A stretch of DNA of 20,231 nucleotides from the IMG/VR virus record IMGVR_UViG_3300005585_000014, positions 1 through 20,231 of that record, one strand, 5' to 3'. The notes beneath the pieces were generated by a model, which saw only the letters and a list, made by a program, of their open reading frames with translations, was not told where the DNA came from and did no database searches. Source of the stretch: a virus. A program made the position numbers and the translations under genes. Below, in pieces: positions 5,474 through 13,463 of this stretch. The stretch's first letter is position 1, and every line of letters starts with the position of its first letter.

Positions 5474-5561
5474 TCAGTTTTATCTCAAATATCTGACCTG
5501 TCATCAAGCAAATGCAACGAATAGTGTTGCCAGTGATTTCAAGAATTTCGCAATTATCCAT
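5466..5561 (-). CDS. 31-residue micro-gene between two fibre genes
   Basis: The ATG at 5559-5561 has GAGG at 5567-5570, 5 bases upstream, overlapping the stop of the sialidase-like gene. The peptide begins MDNCEILEITGNTIRCICLM and ends FEIKLNG, a pattern that would fit three or four short beta strands with three Cys residues. It starts 7 bases after the upstream stop and overlaps the downstream fibre start by 8 bases. It leaves no gap in the operon. Function unknown; the ribosome site and the fit are the evidence. Confidence 0.5.
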   Translation of the reverse strand: MDNCEILEITGNTIRCICLMTGQIFEIKLNG

Positions 5562-5568
5562 GTCAGCC

Positions 5569-6939
5569 TCACAAGTTAGGGGCGTAAAAAGTTGCGCTGG
5601 CAATGATTGGCTTCTCATTTATGGCGCGGCGATGATAAAACACCGTGTTTACATGGTTTGCTGTTGAAATTTCATTGGTGTACGGCTGACCACCGTCTGA
5701 GCTAAACATACCCGCAATGCGGGTTCTGAATCCCCATTGAGTAATGTTGTAAACATTGATTGCACTGCCACCGCCTGAAAAACCGCCAGCAGTCGCGCCA
5801 GTCGTTGTCGTAAAGCTGTATGTACCAGAGTTGACAACAGTGATTGTTTTTAAACCATTCAACTCTGCTGTTGGAATGCCATCAAAACCAACCGCGCCGT
5901 AAATAAAAACAACATCGCCAGTTGTATAGCTGTGGCTTGATTGAGTTACGCGGATTACGGTAGTGCCTGGTGCGCCAAACGTGAGCATTGGGTTTGCACC
6001 CAACAACACTAGTGGTTTTCCGTAAACCGTAATGCCCGTCGTGTCGTAAACGTAAGGAACGATAGTACCGTCTGCTGCATAACCAGAACTTCCAGTTTTG
6101 CGGTCTGCACTAGAAAAGACAATATTGCCATCAGTTGTCTTTATCAAGTTTGGTTGCCGTCCATTGACTTTGGTTTGGTCAAGTAAAACAGCAGAGGCCC
6201 ATGTCACGCCGTCATCAACGCTAGTGCTGTAATACACAGAGTTGTAGATCGACGACGATAAGTCTTCCCGAGCCAATGACAGCCAGGTAGTCCCATTGAG
6301 ATAAACAACATCGGCTTCACTGAAGTTTTTAGCAGCATCAGCAAACATGACGGACACGCCGGTCCAAGTCACACCACCATCAGCAGACTGGAATAATGCT
6401 GTTTGAGTTTTTCCCGCAACAGTGCCATAACCAGTGCGCCACAAATTAGCGCCTGCGCCTGCAATAGATTTTGACCACAGTGCGTAAGTGTTCCCACCAA
6501 GCGTACCTGTACTTTGTACCGTAACGGTCAAAGTGCCAGCCACGTTTTTAATTGTCCAAACTTTTAGGACAACAGAGTCGCCAACAGCCAACAAAGAAGT
6601 CAGCAGGGTGGTGTTGTAAACGGTTGGTGCAGCATTATCAAAAAATTGAACCTTGCTCCAAGTTTCTCCATCATCGTCTGATCGAATCATGTATTGGCTT
6701 GAGCCACTAGCATGAGAGTCACTCTCTGAAAAAATGCCGACAAGCGATGCACCAACTTTTACGACGAACGGGAAAGCTAAATAGCGGTCTGGTTGAGTGT
6801 CGTCAATAATTTTTGTCTTGAAGTCGAACGCATCAACAAAAATTGGATTTGCAGGATCACGAGGAAAGATGCAAGGGTCACCACCAGGGTCAGTGCCAAT
6901 CATCTCAAATTCACGTTTTTTTGCGACAGTGATTGTCAT
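5569..6939 (-). CDS. Sialidase-like Asp-box propeller protein, probable tail-associated receptor protein
   Basis: A 456-residue protein with three clear Asp boxes (S-x-D-x-G-x-T-W): SDDDGETW at about 87-94, SADGGVTW at about 185-192 and SVDDGVTW at about 240-247. These mark the blades of sialidase/BNR-type beta-propellers that bind or cut surface glycans. The N-terminal region with FPRDPANPIFVDAFDF may be the attachment part. A different beta domain at about 316-395 (VIRVTQSSHSYTTGDVVFI, then LNGLKTITVVNSGTYSFT) resembles the small FCCH-like domains of phage tail proteins and interrupts the last part of the propeller. AAGGA lies upstream of the ATG. The neighbour encodes the tailspike-type adaptor. 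Whether it is catalytic cannot be decided, because the arginine triad is not obvious to the eye. Confidence 0.75.
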   Translation of the reverse strand: MTITVAKKREFEMIGTDPGGDPCIFPRDPANPIFVDAFDFKTKIIDDTQPDRYLAFPFVVKVGASLVGIFSESDSHASGSSQYMIRSDDDGETWSKVQFFDNAAPTVYNTTLLTSLLAVGDSVVLKVWTIKNVAGTLTVTVQSTGTLGGNTYALWSKSIAGAGANLWRTGYGTVAGKTQTALFQSADGGVTWTGVSVMFADAAKNFSEADVVYLNGTTWLSLAREDLSSSIYNSVYYSTSVDDGVTWASAVLLDQTKVNGRQPNLIKTTDGNIVFSSADRKTGSSGYAADGTIVPYVYDTTGITVYGKPLVLLGANPMLTFGAPGTTVIRVTQSSHSYTTGDVVFIYGAVGFDGIPTAELNGLKTITVVNSGTYSFTTTTGATAGGFSGGGSAINVYNITQWGFRTRIAGMFSSDGGQPYTNEISTANHVNTVFYHRRAINEKPIIASATFYAPNL

Positions 6940-6948
6940 TTCATTTCC

Positions 6949-8337
6949 TTAGAATACGCAACGCGCTGTCCAATGGCACAGAAGCACATCGCCAGCAGTC
7001 ACCGCGTCATTGTTTTGCAACGTGATGCCTTGATCGCTCAAGTTGTAAGGCAGGCCATTGACATACACGCCAGTAGTTTCATTTTCCCAGCGGTTTTCCG
7101 TGCCTGACAATGGGGACTGCATCAACACTTGCGGAATGATCGCCATCGGTGGGTCAAACCGCACCGAGGTAATAACAGCGGTGGTTGTGCTTGCGTTGAT
7201 TGCTGTGACGCGCACAGAGCCAGCTTTGGTTGTTGCTCCACGGGGTGCTGTGTACGGATATGTTGTCTGATAACGGGTTTTTGCTTTGACAATCAAGTCA
7301 TTAAAGGTTTGCTCAATAACTCCAGATTGCACAGTGCCGACAGTTAAAAAACAACCCTCAAGGTCAACATAATCATCAGCGCCAGCCGCGCCAGTCCAAG
7401 GCACTGTTACAACAACCGCAACTTGAACAGCATCGACTGGAAGCAACCCAGTGATGACATACGGGCTGTCCTTGGCGGTCATGCTGGTCGTCAAAGTAAA
7501 GTCATCCTCTACTAGTACCAAGTGACCGTTGGTGTACGTACCATCGGACGACACAATTGGCTGCTGCGGCTCTTTGGAGTATTGCAGACGTACATTGATG
7601 TCAGTGCCAGTAAAGCCAGCCGCTTTAAGTGCGTGAAGCTGCAAGCAGATGTTTTGACCGAGCAGTGGTTTAGTTTCTGTCTGCGTTAGGTTCATCACCA
7701 TGGTCGCAGATGCTGTGTCCACGTTGAGGTTGTTCCGCTGGATGCGAATTCCAGAAGGTTGATAAACACCCTTGACGTGGTACATCGTCACATTGTCATC
7801 AGTGAAACCAATTCTCGAAAATGTTGCACCACTGCAACCAATCTCACGTGCTCCAGTTCTTACTTTGAAAGCGTAACCATTCTGCCAAGTTTCAAAAAAT
7901 CCCATCCAGTTATAGTTAATTTTGTTTGAGCTATCAATTTCAGTTTGCAAATTGTCGATTTCATCAGACACATCATCAAATGCCTCTTGCACGTTCATGC
8001 TTACGTTACGATATGTAACAGTAATAATGGCCGCGCTAAATCTTTCGGTTGCGGCTGGCGCACTATAAATCAAACTTCCATTTTTGTTTAAAACTTGGAT
8101 GCTGTAATCACTGTCTACATATATAACGGCTGGTGTGCCTTGATAAACTGGATAACCACCCGATGTGCGAATTGGTTGGGCTGCTGGAATGGTCAGAGCT
8201 GCGTCCCAATAGGCCGCGATCTGGTTGACCTGGGGGTTCAGATTGACCGTGCCGATCCAGATGTAGCCGTTCTCCAACGGCAGGCCGTCAATGCCAGCGA
8301 AAGCTGGGTATGGCGGTTGAATCGAGAGTGTGGGCAT
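6949..8337 (-). CDS. Tail fibre with P22-tailspike head-binding domain
   Basis: A 462-residue protein. Residues ~1-95 match the P22 tailspike N-terminal head-binding domain: FAGIDGLPLENGYIWIG, then YWDAALTIPAAQPIRTSGGY and YVDSDYSIQVLNKNGSLIY. This domain docks the spike to the tail machine. A coiled-coil-like stretch follows (FDDVSDEIDNLQTEIDSS, about 120-138). The C-terminal 300 residues are beta-rich and lack the long beta-helix of the P22 endorhamnosidase; they resemble a generic carbohydrate-binding or shaft region. P22 gp9 is 667 residues, so this is shorter. AGGAG is at 8-base spacing from the ATG. It follows the ejection-protein genes as gp9 does in P22 and may carry or adapt the downstream receptor-binding proteins. 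Confidence 0.85.
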   Translation of the reverse strand: MPTLSIQPPYPAFAGIDGLPLENGYIWIGTVNLNPQVNQIAAYWDAALTIPAAQPIRTSGGYPVYQGTPAVIYVDSDYSIQVLNKNGSLIYSAPAATERFSAAIITVTYRNVSMNVQEAFDDVSDEIDNLQTEIDSSNKINYNWMGFFETWQNGYAFKVRTGAREIGCSGATFSRIGFTDDNVTMYHVKGVYQPSGIRIQRNNLNVDTASATMVMNLTQTETKPLLGQNICLQLHALKAAGFTGTDINVRLQYSKEPQQPIVSSDGTYTNGHLVLVEDDFTLTTSMTAKDSPYVITGLLPVDAVQVAVVVTVPWTGAAGADDYVDLEGCFLTVGTVQSGVIEQTFNDLIVKAKTRYQTTYPYTAPRGATTKAGSVRVTAINASTTTAVITSVRFDPPMAIIPQVLMQSPLSGTENRWENETTGVYVNGLPYNLSDQGITLQNNDAVTAGDVLLCHWTARCVF

Positions 8338-8405
8338 TACTGGCTCTCCTGAATTATGAATTGTCGGTTAAGGCTGCACGGGCGGCAATGCGTTGAGGGC
8401 TTCAT
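8337..8405 (-). CDS. 22-residue ORF exactly filling a gap before the tailspike gene
   Basis: The ATG overlaps the stop of the gp16-like gene (ATGA) and the stop TAA overlaps the ATG of the tailspike-like gene (TAATG). The peptide is MKPSTHCRPC followed by a polar tail. It has no Shine-Dalgarno box of its own and would depend on translational coupling. Its last codons contain the AGGAG used by the next gene. It may be only a spacer that keeps ribosomes moving; chance remains possible. Confidence 0.3.
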   Translation of the reverse strand: MKPSTHCRPCSLNRQFIIQESQ

Positions 8406-10408
8406 TTATTTTGGTTTTCAGTAATTTGGCCTTGAGTTTGCAGAATAGACGCAAGGCGCTTAAGAAGTGCGGCTTCCTCTGGGCCTCCAGAAACAGTCTG
8501 TGGAATTTTAATCAGCAAGTTGCGTACTGGTGCAGATTCGTAAATTCGAGCAGCCACACCAACTCCCCCAGCAGTTCCAAGCGTTGCAAGAAACCCTGGC
8601 AGGCCACCACCAAAGAAACTAGATAGTGCTGCAGCACTTACGGGGATTGCAGTCTGGACTCCTGTTGGTGGTGCTGCTGCGGCCTCAGATGCGCGTTTTG
8701 TGATGTTTAGCACTCGGGTAAGGCCTTCGACTTGTTTCAGATCGTCGCCAGTAAAAAACACGCCGATCGAAGTTCCAAGGCGTTTTACTTCATTGGAAAA
8801 CTTATCTGGTGATATGACCGTTCCTTCGGCAACGTCTGCTGTTGCTTTTTCTGCTGCTCTCGCAAGGATTGCAGCTCTAGCGCTTTGGCGGCCTGCTGGC
8901 GTAAGGCTTGAATAAAGCTGGCTTACTTCGCTTGGCTTTTTGCTGAATAGCATATTTCCAATTACTTCTGGTGTTGCATCGCCACGCTTAAGAACTGATT
9001 TAAGCGTTCCCATGCCAAGCTCGCCAGCAAGATCAGCCAGCCGTTTGTCTGCCACTTTCCACTTTGTAACATCACGACGTTCACCAACTTGTGTAATAAA
9101 CGATTCCATGTCTTGCTTAAGTGGCTTGTAGATGCTGGACAATGCTTTTTCACCAATACCGCGAACTGATGCTAATTCAGGAGCCTTAAAACTTTCTCCG
9201 ATTTGCTTGCGCAGTGTTTCAACATTGACTAAGCTCTGACCTTGCAATGCTGCTTTCCAGTCTGTCAGACGCTCAATGATTGGTGCAACTTCTTGGGTTT
9301 TTAATCCTTGAAGTTTAGCAATCTGATCGTCAATGGCTTGCACTGTGTTGGTCATTGGCACTGTGCCAGTCTGCCCAAGACGCTCAATTACCTCTGTTTT
9401 TAAACCAGCATACTTTGACAGATCAGCGCCACGTTTTTTGGCTAAGTCCTTCATCACATCGTCTGAGGCTCTGGCAGCATCATCAGCACCAAAGTCTCGC
9501 AATACATTCCGAACAGCCTCAATGCGCTCTGTCTGTTGAGCTTGACGCACGCCACCAGTGCCTGCGCCTGGGATACGTTCCCCAACAGTTTGCACCCACT
9601 TTGATGCAAAGGTGCGTGGCGGCACTACGTCGGTAGTCATAAGTCTGACGCCTGCTCGCTCTGCGTCTGCAATGTCTGATGGTAGCTGTGCTGCTGATGG
9701 CTGAATTTTTGTTCCTGCCATTTTTGCACCAGCCACACCACCAACAAGGCTGGCTGCAATTTGCCCGGCTGGGCCAGCGCCCATTTCCTTTGCTGCCTGC
9801 CCTGCTAGGCCAGCACCTGCGCCGCCTGCAATCTGTGCCACTGGATTTGCAGCCAGTTGAGCACCTACGGCCTGCGTGATAGGTTTGGCAGCGCCTGCCG
9901 CCATTTCAACGGCCTTTCCAGCAGCCGCCATGCCACCAGCGCCGGCAGCGCCTGCTGCAATGGTTTGAACAATTCGCTCTGCTGCCGTTCTTGGCTCGGC
10001 CACTCCTACACGGCTCAGGAGGTCTTGCAGTGCATCTGTGGGTAGCGTGTAGGTCGTGCCAAACATGCTGTTAATAGAGCCAACAATTGGGTCTGCGACC
10101 AATCCTGCAAGGGTCGCTGCACCAGCACCTGCGACAGCTCCAGGAATAGCGCCAACGCCGGCCAATGGAAGGCCAGCAGCGGCACCAAGGGCTGCGCCTG
10201 CCGCTGGAAGTGCCAAGCCTCTAGTAATTGCGCCCGTGATGCCTTGCAGGGTTGTTTCTGCTGGTTTCTGCTGCGATGCCGCCCACTGCTCTGGTAACAT
10301 GGGCGCAGCAGCCGGTGCCGCAGCAGGTGCTGTGGCCATGGGTGCAGGCGCAGGAGCTGCTGGTGCAGCCTGCTTAGGTTGAGATGCCAGCCATTCTTCT
10401 GGACTCAT
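8402..10408 (-). CDS. P22 gp16-like DNA ejection protein
   Basis: A 668-residue protein, close to P22 gp16 (609 residues) in size and in the third position of the ejection-protein cluster. In P22 these internal proteins leave the virion before the DNA and cross the envelope. The N-terminal third is an Ala/Pro spacer followed by long Ala/Gly hydrophobic stretches (about 60-120 and 150-235) able to interact with membrane. The middle and C-terminal parts are charged and helical, with another hydrophobic segment near 605-640. No lysozyme or transglycosylase motif is visible. The frame is open to 10441, but the ATG at 10406-10408 (MSPEEWLASQ) overlaps the preceding stop by 4 bases and is preferred. 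Confidence 0.7.
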   Translation of the reverse strand: MSPEEWLASQPKQAAPAAPAPAPMATAPAAAPAAAPMLPEQWAASQQKPAETTLQGITGAITRGLALPAAGAALGAAAGLPLAGVGAIPGAVAGAGAATLAGLVADPIVGSINSMFGTTYTLPTDALQDLLSRVGVAEPRTAAERIVQTIAAGAAGAGGMAAAGKAVEMAAGAAKPITQAVGAQLAANPVAQIAGGAGAGLAGQAAKEMGAGPAGQIAASLVGGVAGAKMAGTKIQPSAAQLPSDIADAERAGVRLMTTDVVPPRTFASKWVQTVGERIPGAGTGGVRQAQQTERIEAVRNVLRDFGADDAARASDDVMKDLAKKRGADLSKYAGLKTEVIERLGQTGTVPMTNTVQAIDDQIAKLQGLKTQEVAPIIERLTDWKAALQGQSLVNVETLRKQIGESFKAPELASVRGIGEKALSSIYKPLKQDMESFITQVGERRDVTKWKVADKRLADLAGELGMGTLKSVLKRGDATPEVIGNMLFSKKPSEVSQLYSSLTPAGRQSARAAILARAAEKATADVAEGTVISPDKFSNEVKRLGTSIGVFFTGDDLKQVEGLTRVLNITKRASEAAAAPPTGVQTAIPVSAAALSSFFGGGLPGFLATLGTAGGVGVAARIYESAPVRNLLIKIPQTVSGGPEEAALLKRLASILQTQGQITENQNK

Positions 10409-11817
10409 TGCGCCCCCATAGATTGCTTGTATGCGCTCCACTGATCATCAGTAAAGTTCGCAGGACGAGTGTAAGTCTTGCCACCAACTGTCACGCTGTT
10501 TGGAACTGCCGCAGGTTCAGGACCAAACACGTTCTCAGGGTTGAGCCGGTAATTCTTGACCACCACGCCCAATGCCTCCTTGTCTTCGTCTGCTTTTTTC
10601 TGTGCTGAATCCAAGTATTTCTGAGCCAAAGCCACGTACTCTTTGCGCTGGGTAGGGCGGAGAAGTTGGCCGTTTTGAGCCTTTTCAAGCATGTTTTGTA
10701 ACTGCGTAAACTGTCCGGCTGTATCGCGTGCCGTTGCGAATTCAGTCTCGCGCACAACTGAACCGGGATCGAGCATCTTCATGAAGCCGGTAATTAAGGC
10801 AATGTCGCCTGGACCATTGGCAGATTCAGATGAGGCTTTGAGTGTGTTGAATGTGCCTTGCAGCTCGCCAAAAACTTTGGTGCGCAATTGATATTCCTTG
10901 CGGATTTTTTCTTCCTGCTCAAATGCTTTCGGAGTAGCTAAAGCGCCGCCTTTCTTGAGTGCTTCCAATTCAAGAAGAGCTGCACTTGCCTCTGCTCCAA
11001 ATTTTTTACCTTGAGCCAGCGCCGAGTCAGTTTGTGCGCTTGTCAATCCAAGATCGGCAGCCTTCTTTTTAAGGTCTGCGAGTGCATTTCTCTCTGCATA
11101 CTGAGCATCGACTTTAGCCCTGTCTGCTTGCGCCCTGGCCAGTGCTGCATTCGCTGCCGCCGTCTCGGCTGCATTTGTGGCAGTTGCCTTCGCTGTGGTG
11201 GCATTTGCCACGGCTTCGTCAGCAGCAGCAATTTTCTGACGCAACTCTTCTGGAGCTAGAGCTTCGGCCCTGCCTGTTGAAAGTGTCTTATCAACATTTT
11301 CAAGCAGTTCTTTACCACCAGGCATTGTGGCTATCATCAATCCGATAGTTGTCTGAGCTCCAGTGGGGTTCATGTCAACCAATTGCAAATAAGTCTCTGT
11401 GGCTTTTGCCTCTTGCTCTTTACCGCCAGTGCGGAATGCGTCGGCCTGTTTTTGAAGCAAAGTCTTTGCAATATCAAGTTGGCCAGATTTCATGGCTGCA
11501 TAGACTTGACCAGATTCTTGTAGTCGATTTTTCTGCTGAGACGTTGACATCAGTTCGAACGACTTGAGAACGCTTTCTGCTTGATCTCTTGGTAGCATGG
11601 AAGAAACACGAGCAAAATCAGTCGCTGTCGCATTTGGATTTTTAAACAAAGTTGCAAGTTCTGTCTGAGCCTTTTTTGCTTGCTCACGCACCAGTGCTTG
11701 CGCTTGAGCTTCTGCACCCGCTGCGCCAAGTTTAAAGCCGCCGATTGCCGCCTCAAATGGGCTTTGCACATCGACTGAGTAGTTGATGGGTCCTTGGAAT
11801 GGGTTGATGGTTGCCAT
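10405..11817 (-). CDS. P22 gp20-like DNA ejection protein
   Basis: A 470-residue protein, nearly identical in length to P22 gp20 (471), in the second position of the ejection cluster. It is strongly helical. An Ala/Lys/Gln-rich coiled-coil region lies at about 195-275 (for example TTAKATATNAAETAAANAAL). The C-terminal part contains ITGFMKMLDPGSVVRETEFA near residue 345, a stretch recurrent in podovirus internal or DNA-transfer proteins. It ends with FTDDQWSAYKQSMGAQ. AAAGGA lies 7 bases upstream of the ATG. It probably forms part of the conduit for DNA through the periplasm. The assignment combines motif, size and gene order. Confidence 0.7.
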   Translation of the reverse strand: MATINPFQGPINYSVDVQSPFEAAIGGFKLGAAGAEAQAQALVREQAKKAQTELATLFKNPNATATDFARVSSMLPRDQAESVLKSFELMSTSQQKNRLQESGQVYAAMKSGQLDIAKTLLQKQADAFRTGGKEQEAKATETYLQLVDMNPTGAQTTIGLMIATMPGGKELLENVDKTLSTGRAEALAPEELRQKIAAADEAVANATTAKATATNAAETAAANAALARAQADRAKVDAQYAERNALADLKKKAADLGLTSAQTDSALAQGKKFGAEASAALLELEALKKGGALATPKAFEQEEKIRKEYQLRTKVFGELQGTFNTLKASSESANGPGDIALITGFMKMLDPGSVVRETEFATARDTAGQFTQLQNMLEKAQNGQLLRPTQRKEYVALAQKYLDSAQKKADEDKEALGVVVKNYRLNPENVFGPEPAAVPNSVTVGGKTYTRPANFTDDQWSAYKQSMGAQ

Positions 11818-11828
11818 GTTGTTTTCCT

Positions 11829-12548
11829 TTAGAACCCAAATCCAACTTTTTTGCCTGCGCCGTACTGCATTCCTAGGAACTGAGCTGGCAAATTGAATGG
11901 TTGGCTATAGGCCTTAGCCTCGTTAAGCACGCCGCCAGCTGCTGCTTGGCCTTGTTGGGCAAGTAGATTCGCTATATTAGTGCCTGTTTCCAATCCTGCC
12001 GCACCGACACCAGCTCCTGAAGATTGGCCGATCTGGGCCAAGTTCTGCTGTGTGACTCGACCAATGTCAGCCAGGCCACCCAATCGGCCATATTGCTTCT
12101 CAATTTCTTGCTGTAGCATTTGCGGTCTGAATTGTGCAAGTGCGCCTTGAATGTTTCCACCACGCAAGCCACCAGTTGCCGATGCGCGCTGAAGTAATGC
12201 TTCTTCACCGGCTTGCACTTGTGATTGGTAGCCTGCGCCACCTTCAATGCCGGCAATGGCTGCACGTTGAGCTTCTGGGCCTAGCAATCCAAGTAAGGCC
12301 TGCTGCTGCTCTAGTGCTGGCGCGCCGGCCTGGGCGTATGGCTGTAATCCCGCAAGAGCAGGAATACCGGCTTCAGTGTAAGGCTTGAGCAAGTTGCGCA
12401 TTGCATCGAATTGCCTACGCTGTTCGTCAATGCCTTGTTGAGCTGCATCGCCTTGGATGCCTGCGGCTTCACCGGCTGCGTCGGCTTGCATCATGCCGCC
12501 AATAAGCTGGCTTCCGCCAACAACTAGCAATGTGGCTGGATCAGGCAT
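11829..12548 (-). CDS. P22 gp7-like DNA ejection protein
   Basis: A 239-residue protein matching P22 gp7 (229 residues) in size and place. The N-terminus PDPATLLVVGGSQLIGGMMQ is a hydrophobic, glycine-rich segment of the kind that begins many podovirus internal proteins. An Ala/Gln-rich amphipathic helical body follows, with repeated GxxAQxG-like spacing, and the protein ends QFLGMQYGAGKKVGFGF. In P22, gp7 is packaged in the capsid and forms the first part of the ejection channel in the outer membrane. The start overlaps the 149-residue gene by 8 bases. The next gene starts 11 bases after its stop. Confidence 0.72.
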   Translation of the reverse strand: MPDPATLLVVGGSQLIGGMMQADAAGEAAGIQGDAAQQGIDEQRRQFDAMRNLLKPYTEAGIPALAGLQPYAQAGAPALEQQQALLGLLGPEAQRAAIAGIEGGAGYQSQVQAGEEALLQRASATGGLRGGNIQGALAQFRPQMLQQEIEKQYGRLGGLADIGRVTQQNLAQIGQSSGAGVGAAGLETGTNIANLLAQQGQAAAGGVLNEAKAYSQPFNLPAQFLGMQYGAGKKVGFGF

Positions 12549-12990
12549 TGCCGAACTCCTTCATGTAGTCTTCAAATTTTTCGCCGTACAACTCCATGAC
12601 CAGATGCGCATTCTTTGTGGCAAAGCCTGGACCATGTGTAAGCGAGACGGCCATCAATATCAGATCGTAGTAGCCTGCGCGCCAGACGAATGATCTGGCA
12701 TCGGCTTTACCTTTGCGTTCTGCATGGTCTGATGCTTGCCACTTCATAATTGCCGTTGCAAGCAATGGAATAAGGTGGTGGCTGTTTGTGATGAAAAATG
12801 GGTTTTGATGCATCCCCACCATCGTGTTCCAGATGACTGCATCCAGCTCTTTACGCTCGAACGTGTCACCATCGGCAACATCGTCAAACACCTGAATGGC
12901 CTCGTAGACCATGACGAGCCATTCCACGACCGGCGTAGGCAGCATAAGAACCTTTTGTAGGTTCTCTTTGAGCCAATCAAGACCAGTCAT
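12541..12990 (-). CDS. Conserved-looking helical protein in the gp14 position
   Basis: A 149-residue helical protein, Trp- and His-rich, with NPFFITNSHHLIPLLATAIM at about residues 63-82 and DHAERKGKADARSFVWRAGY further on. It lies directly before the gp7-, gp20- and gp16-like genes. In P22 that place is held by gp14, a small protein needed for incorporating the ejection proteins. Gene order suggests the same job; I see no sequence motif that proves it. CAGGAG lies 5 bases upstream of the ATG, inside the 22-codon ORF that precedes it. Confidence 0.6.
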   Translation of the reverse strand: MTGLDWLKENLQKVLMLPTPVVEWLVMVYEAIQVFDDVADGDTFERKELDAVIWNTMVGMHQNPFFITNSHHLIPLLATAIMKWQASDHAERKGKADARSFVWRAGYYDLILMAVSLTHGPGFATKNAHLVMELYGEKFEDYMKEFGNA

Positions 12991-13055
12991 GCCAACTCCT
13001 GTACATGGTGAGCTGCTGGCGGCCCGATAGACTCAGCAGAAGAATTTTCGCACAT
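12987..13055 (-). CDS. 22-residue ORF filling the gap before the gp14-position gene
   Basis: The ATG at 13053-13055 has GAGGA at 13062-13066 with a 6-base spacer. The stop TGA overlaps the next ATG (ATGA). The peptide is MCENSSAESIGPPAAHHVQE plus two residues. It fills the space between two larger genes, and its end holds the next gene's CAGGAG. The good ribosome site makes translation plausible; function unknown. Confidence 0.4.
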   Translation of the reverse strand: MCENSSAESIGPPAAHHVQELA

Positions 13056-13057
13056 AT

Positions 13058-13453
13058 TCAATCCTCAGACTCGCGCTCTTCCCACGCTTGGCAAACTCGC
13101 ATATCGTTGCAAATGAAATTCAGCTTTTCGCAGTGACCCCTGAACCCTGCGCCCTTGTCATAGGTCGCCATCGGGATGCGCTCAATTCTGACTTGGGTCA
13201 TAAAGCTGTTGTCATAATACTCGCAGTTTGAGCAATGCTTGCGCCGTGCGTCTTTTTCATCGCATTGCATCGCCTCTGCCAGTCCTGCATAGAACTCCTT
13301 ATTTGCGCCAGCTTCATTCGTTGGCATTTCAGGACCATAGTTCCAATCAGCAACCGCAACGGCATAGTTCTTTTTATTCTCTGCGTTGGTCAAAAACTCC
13401 TCTTCCATCGGCAAGCCATTAAAGCCCCGTGGGATAACCATAAATTCTTTCAT
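13058..13453 (-). CDS. Cysteine-rich putative metal-binding phage protein
   Basis: A 131-residue protein with six Cys at about 64, 74, 77, 108, 115 and 121. The C-terminal half has the series HCSNCEYYDN, GHCEKLNFICNDMRVCQAWE. A CxxC followed by a spread of further Cys and a closing C-x2-W is typical of small phage proteins that may hold zinc or an iron-sulfur cluster (HiPIP-like in spacing). The N-terminal part is acidic and not distinctive. It lies within the virion operon between a small beta protein and the gp14-position gene. Function is unknown; the metal-site proposal is inference from spacing alone. Confidence 0.6.
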   Translation of the reverse strand: MKEFMVIPRGFNGLPMEEEFLTNAENKKNYAVAVADWNYGPEMPTNEAGANKEFYAGLAEAMQCDEKDARRKHCSNCEYYDNSFMTQVRIERIPMATYDKGAGFRGHCEKLNFICNDMRVCQAWEERESED

Positions 13454-13463
13454 GCTGCGCTCA

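Noticed and set aside
9679-10382. Long plus-strand frames opposite the gp16-like gene
   Set aside because: They mirror the Ala/Gly-rich codons of the minus-strand gene (GCN/NGC bias) and have no ribosome sites; shadows.
12541-12990. A DDVAD sequence in the 149-residue protein, reminiscent of the Asp-rich motif of isoprenoid synthases
   Set aside because: The protein is too short, lacks a second Asp-rich motif and sits among ejection-protein genes; the match is likely chance.
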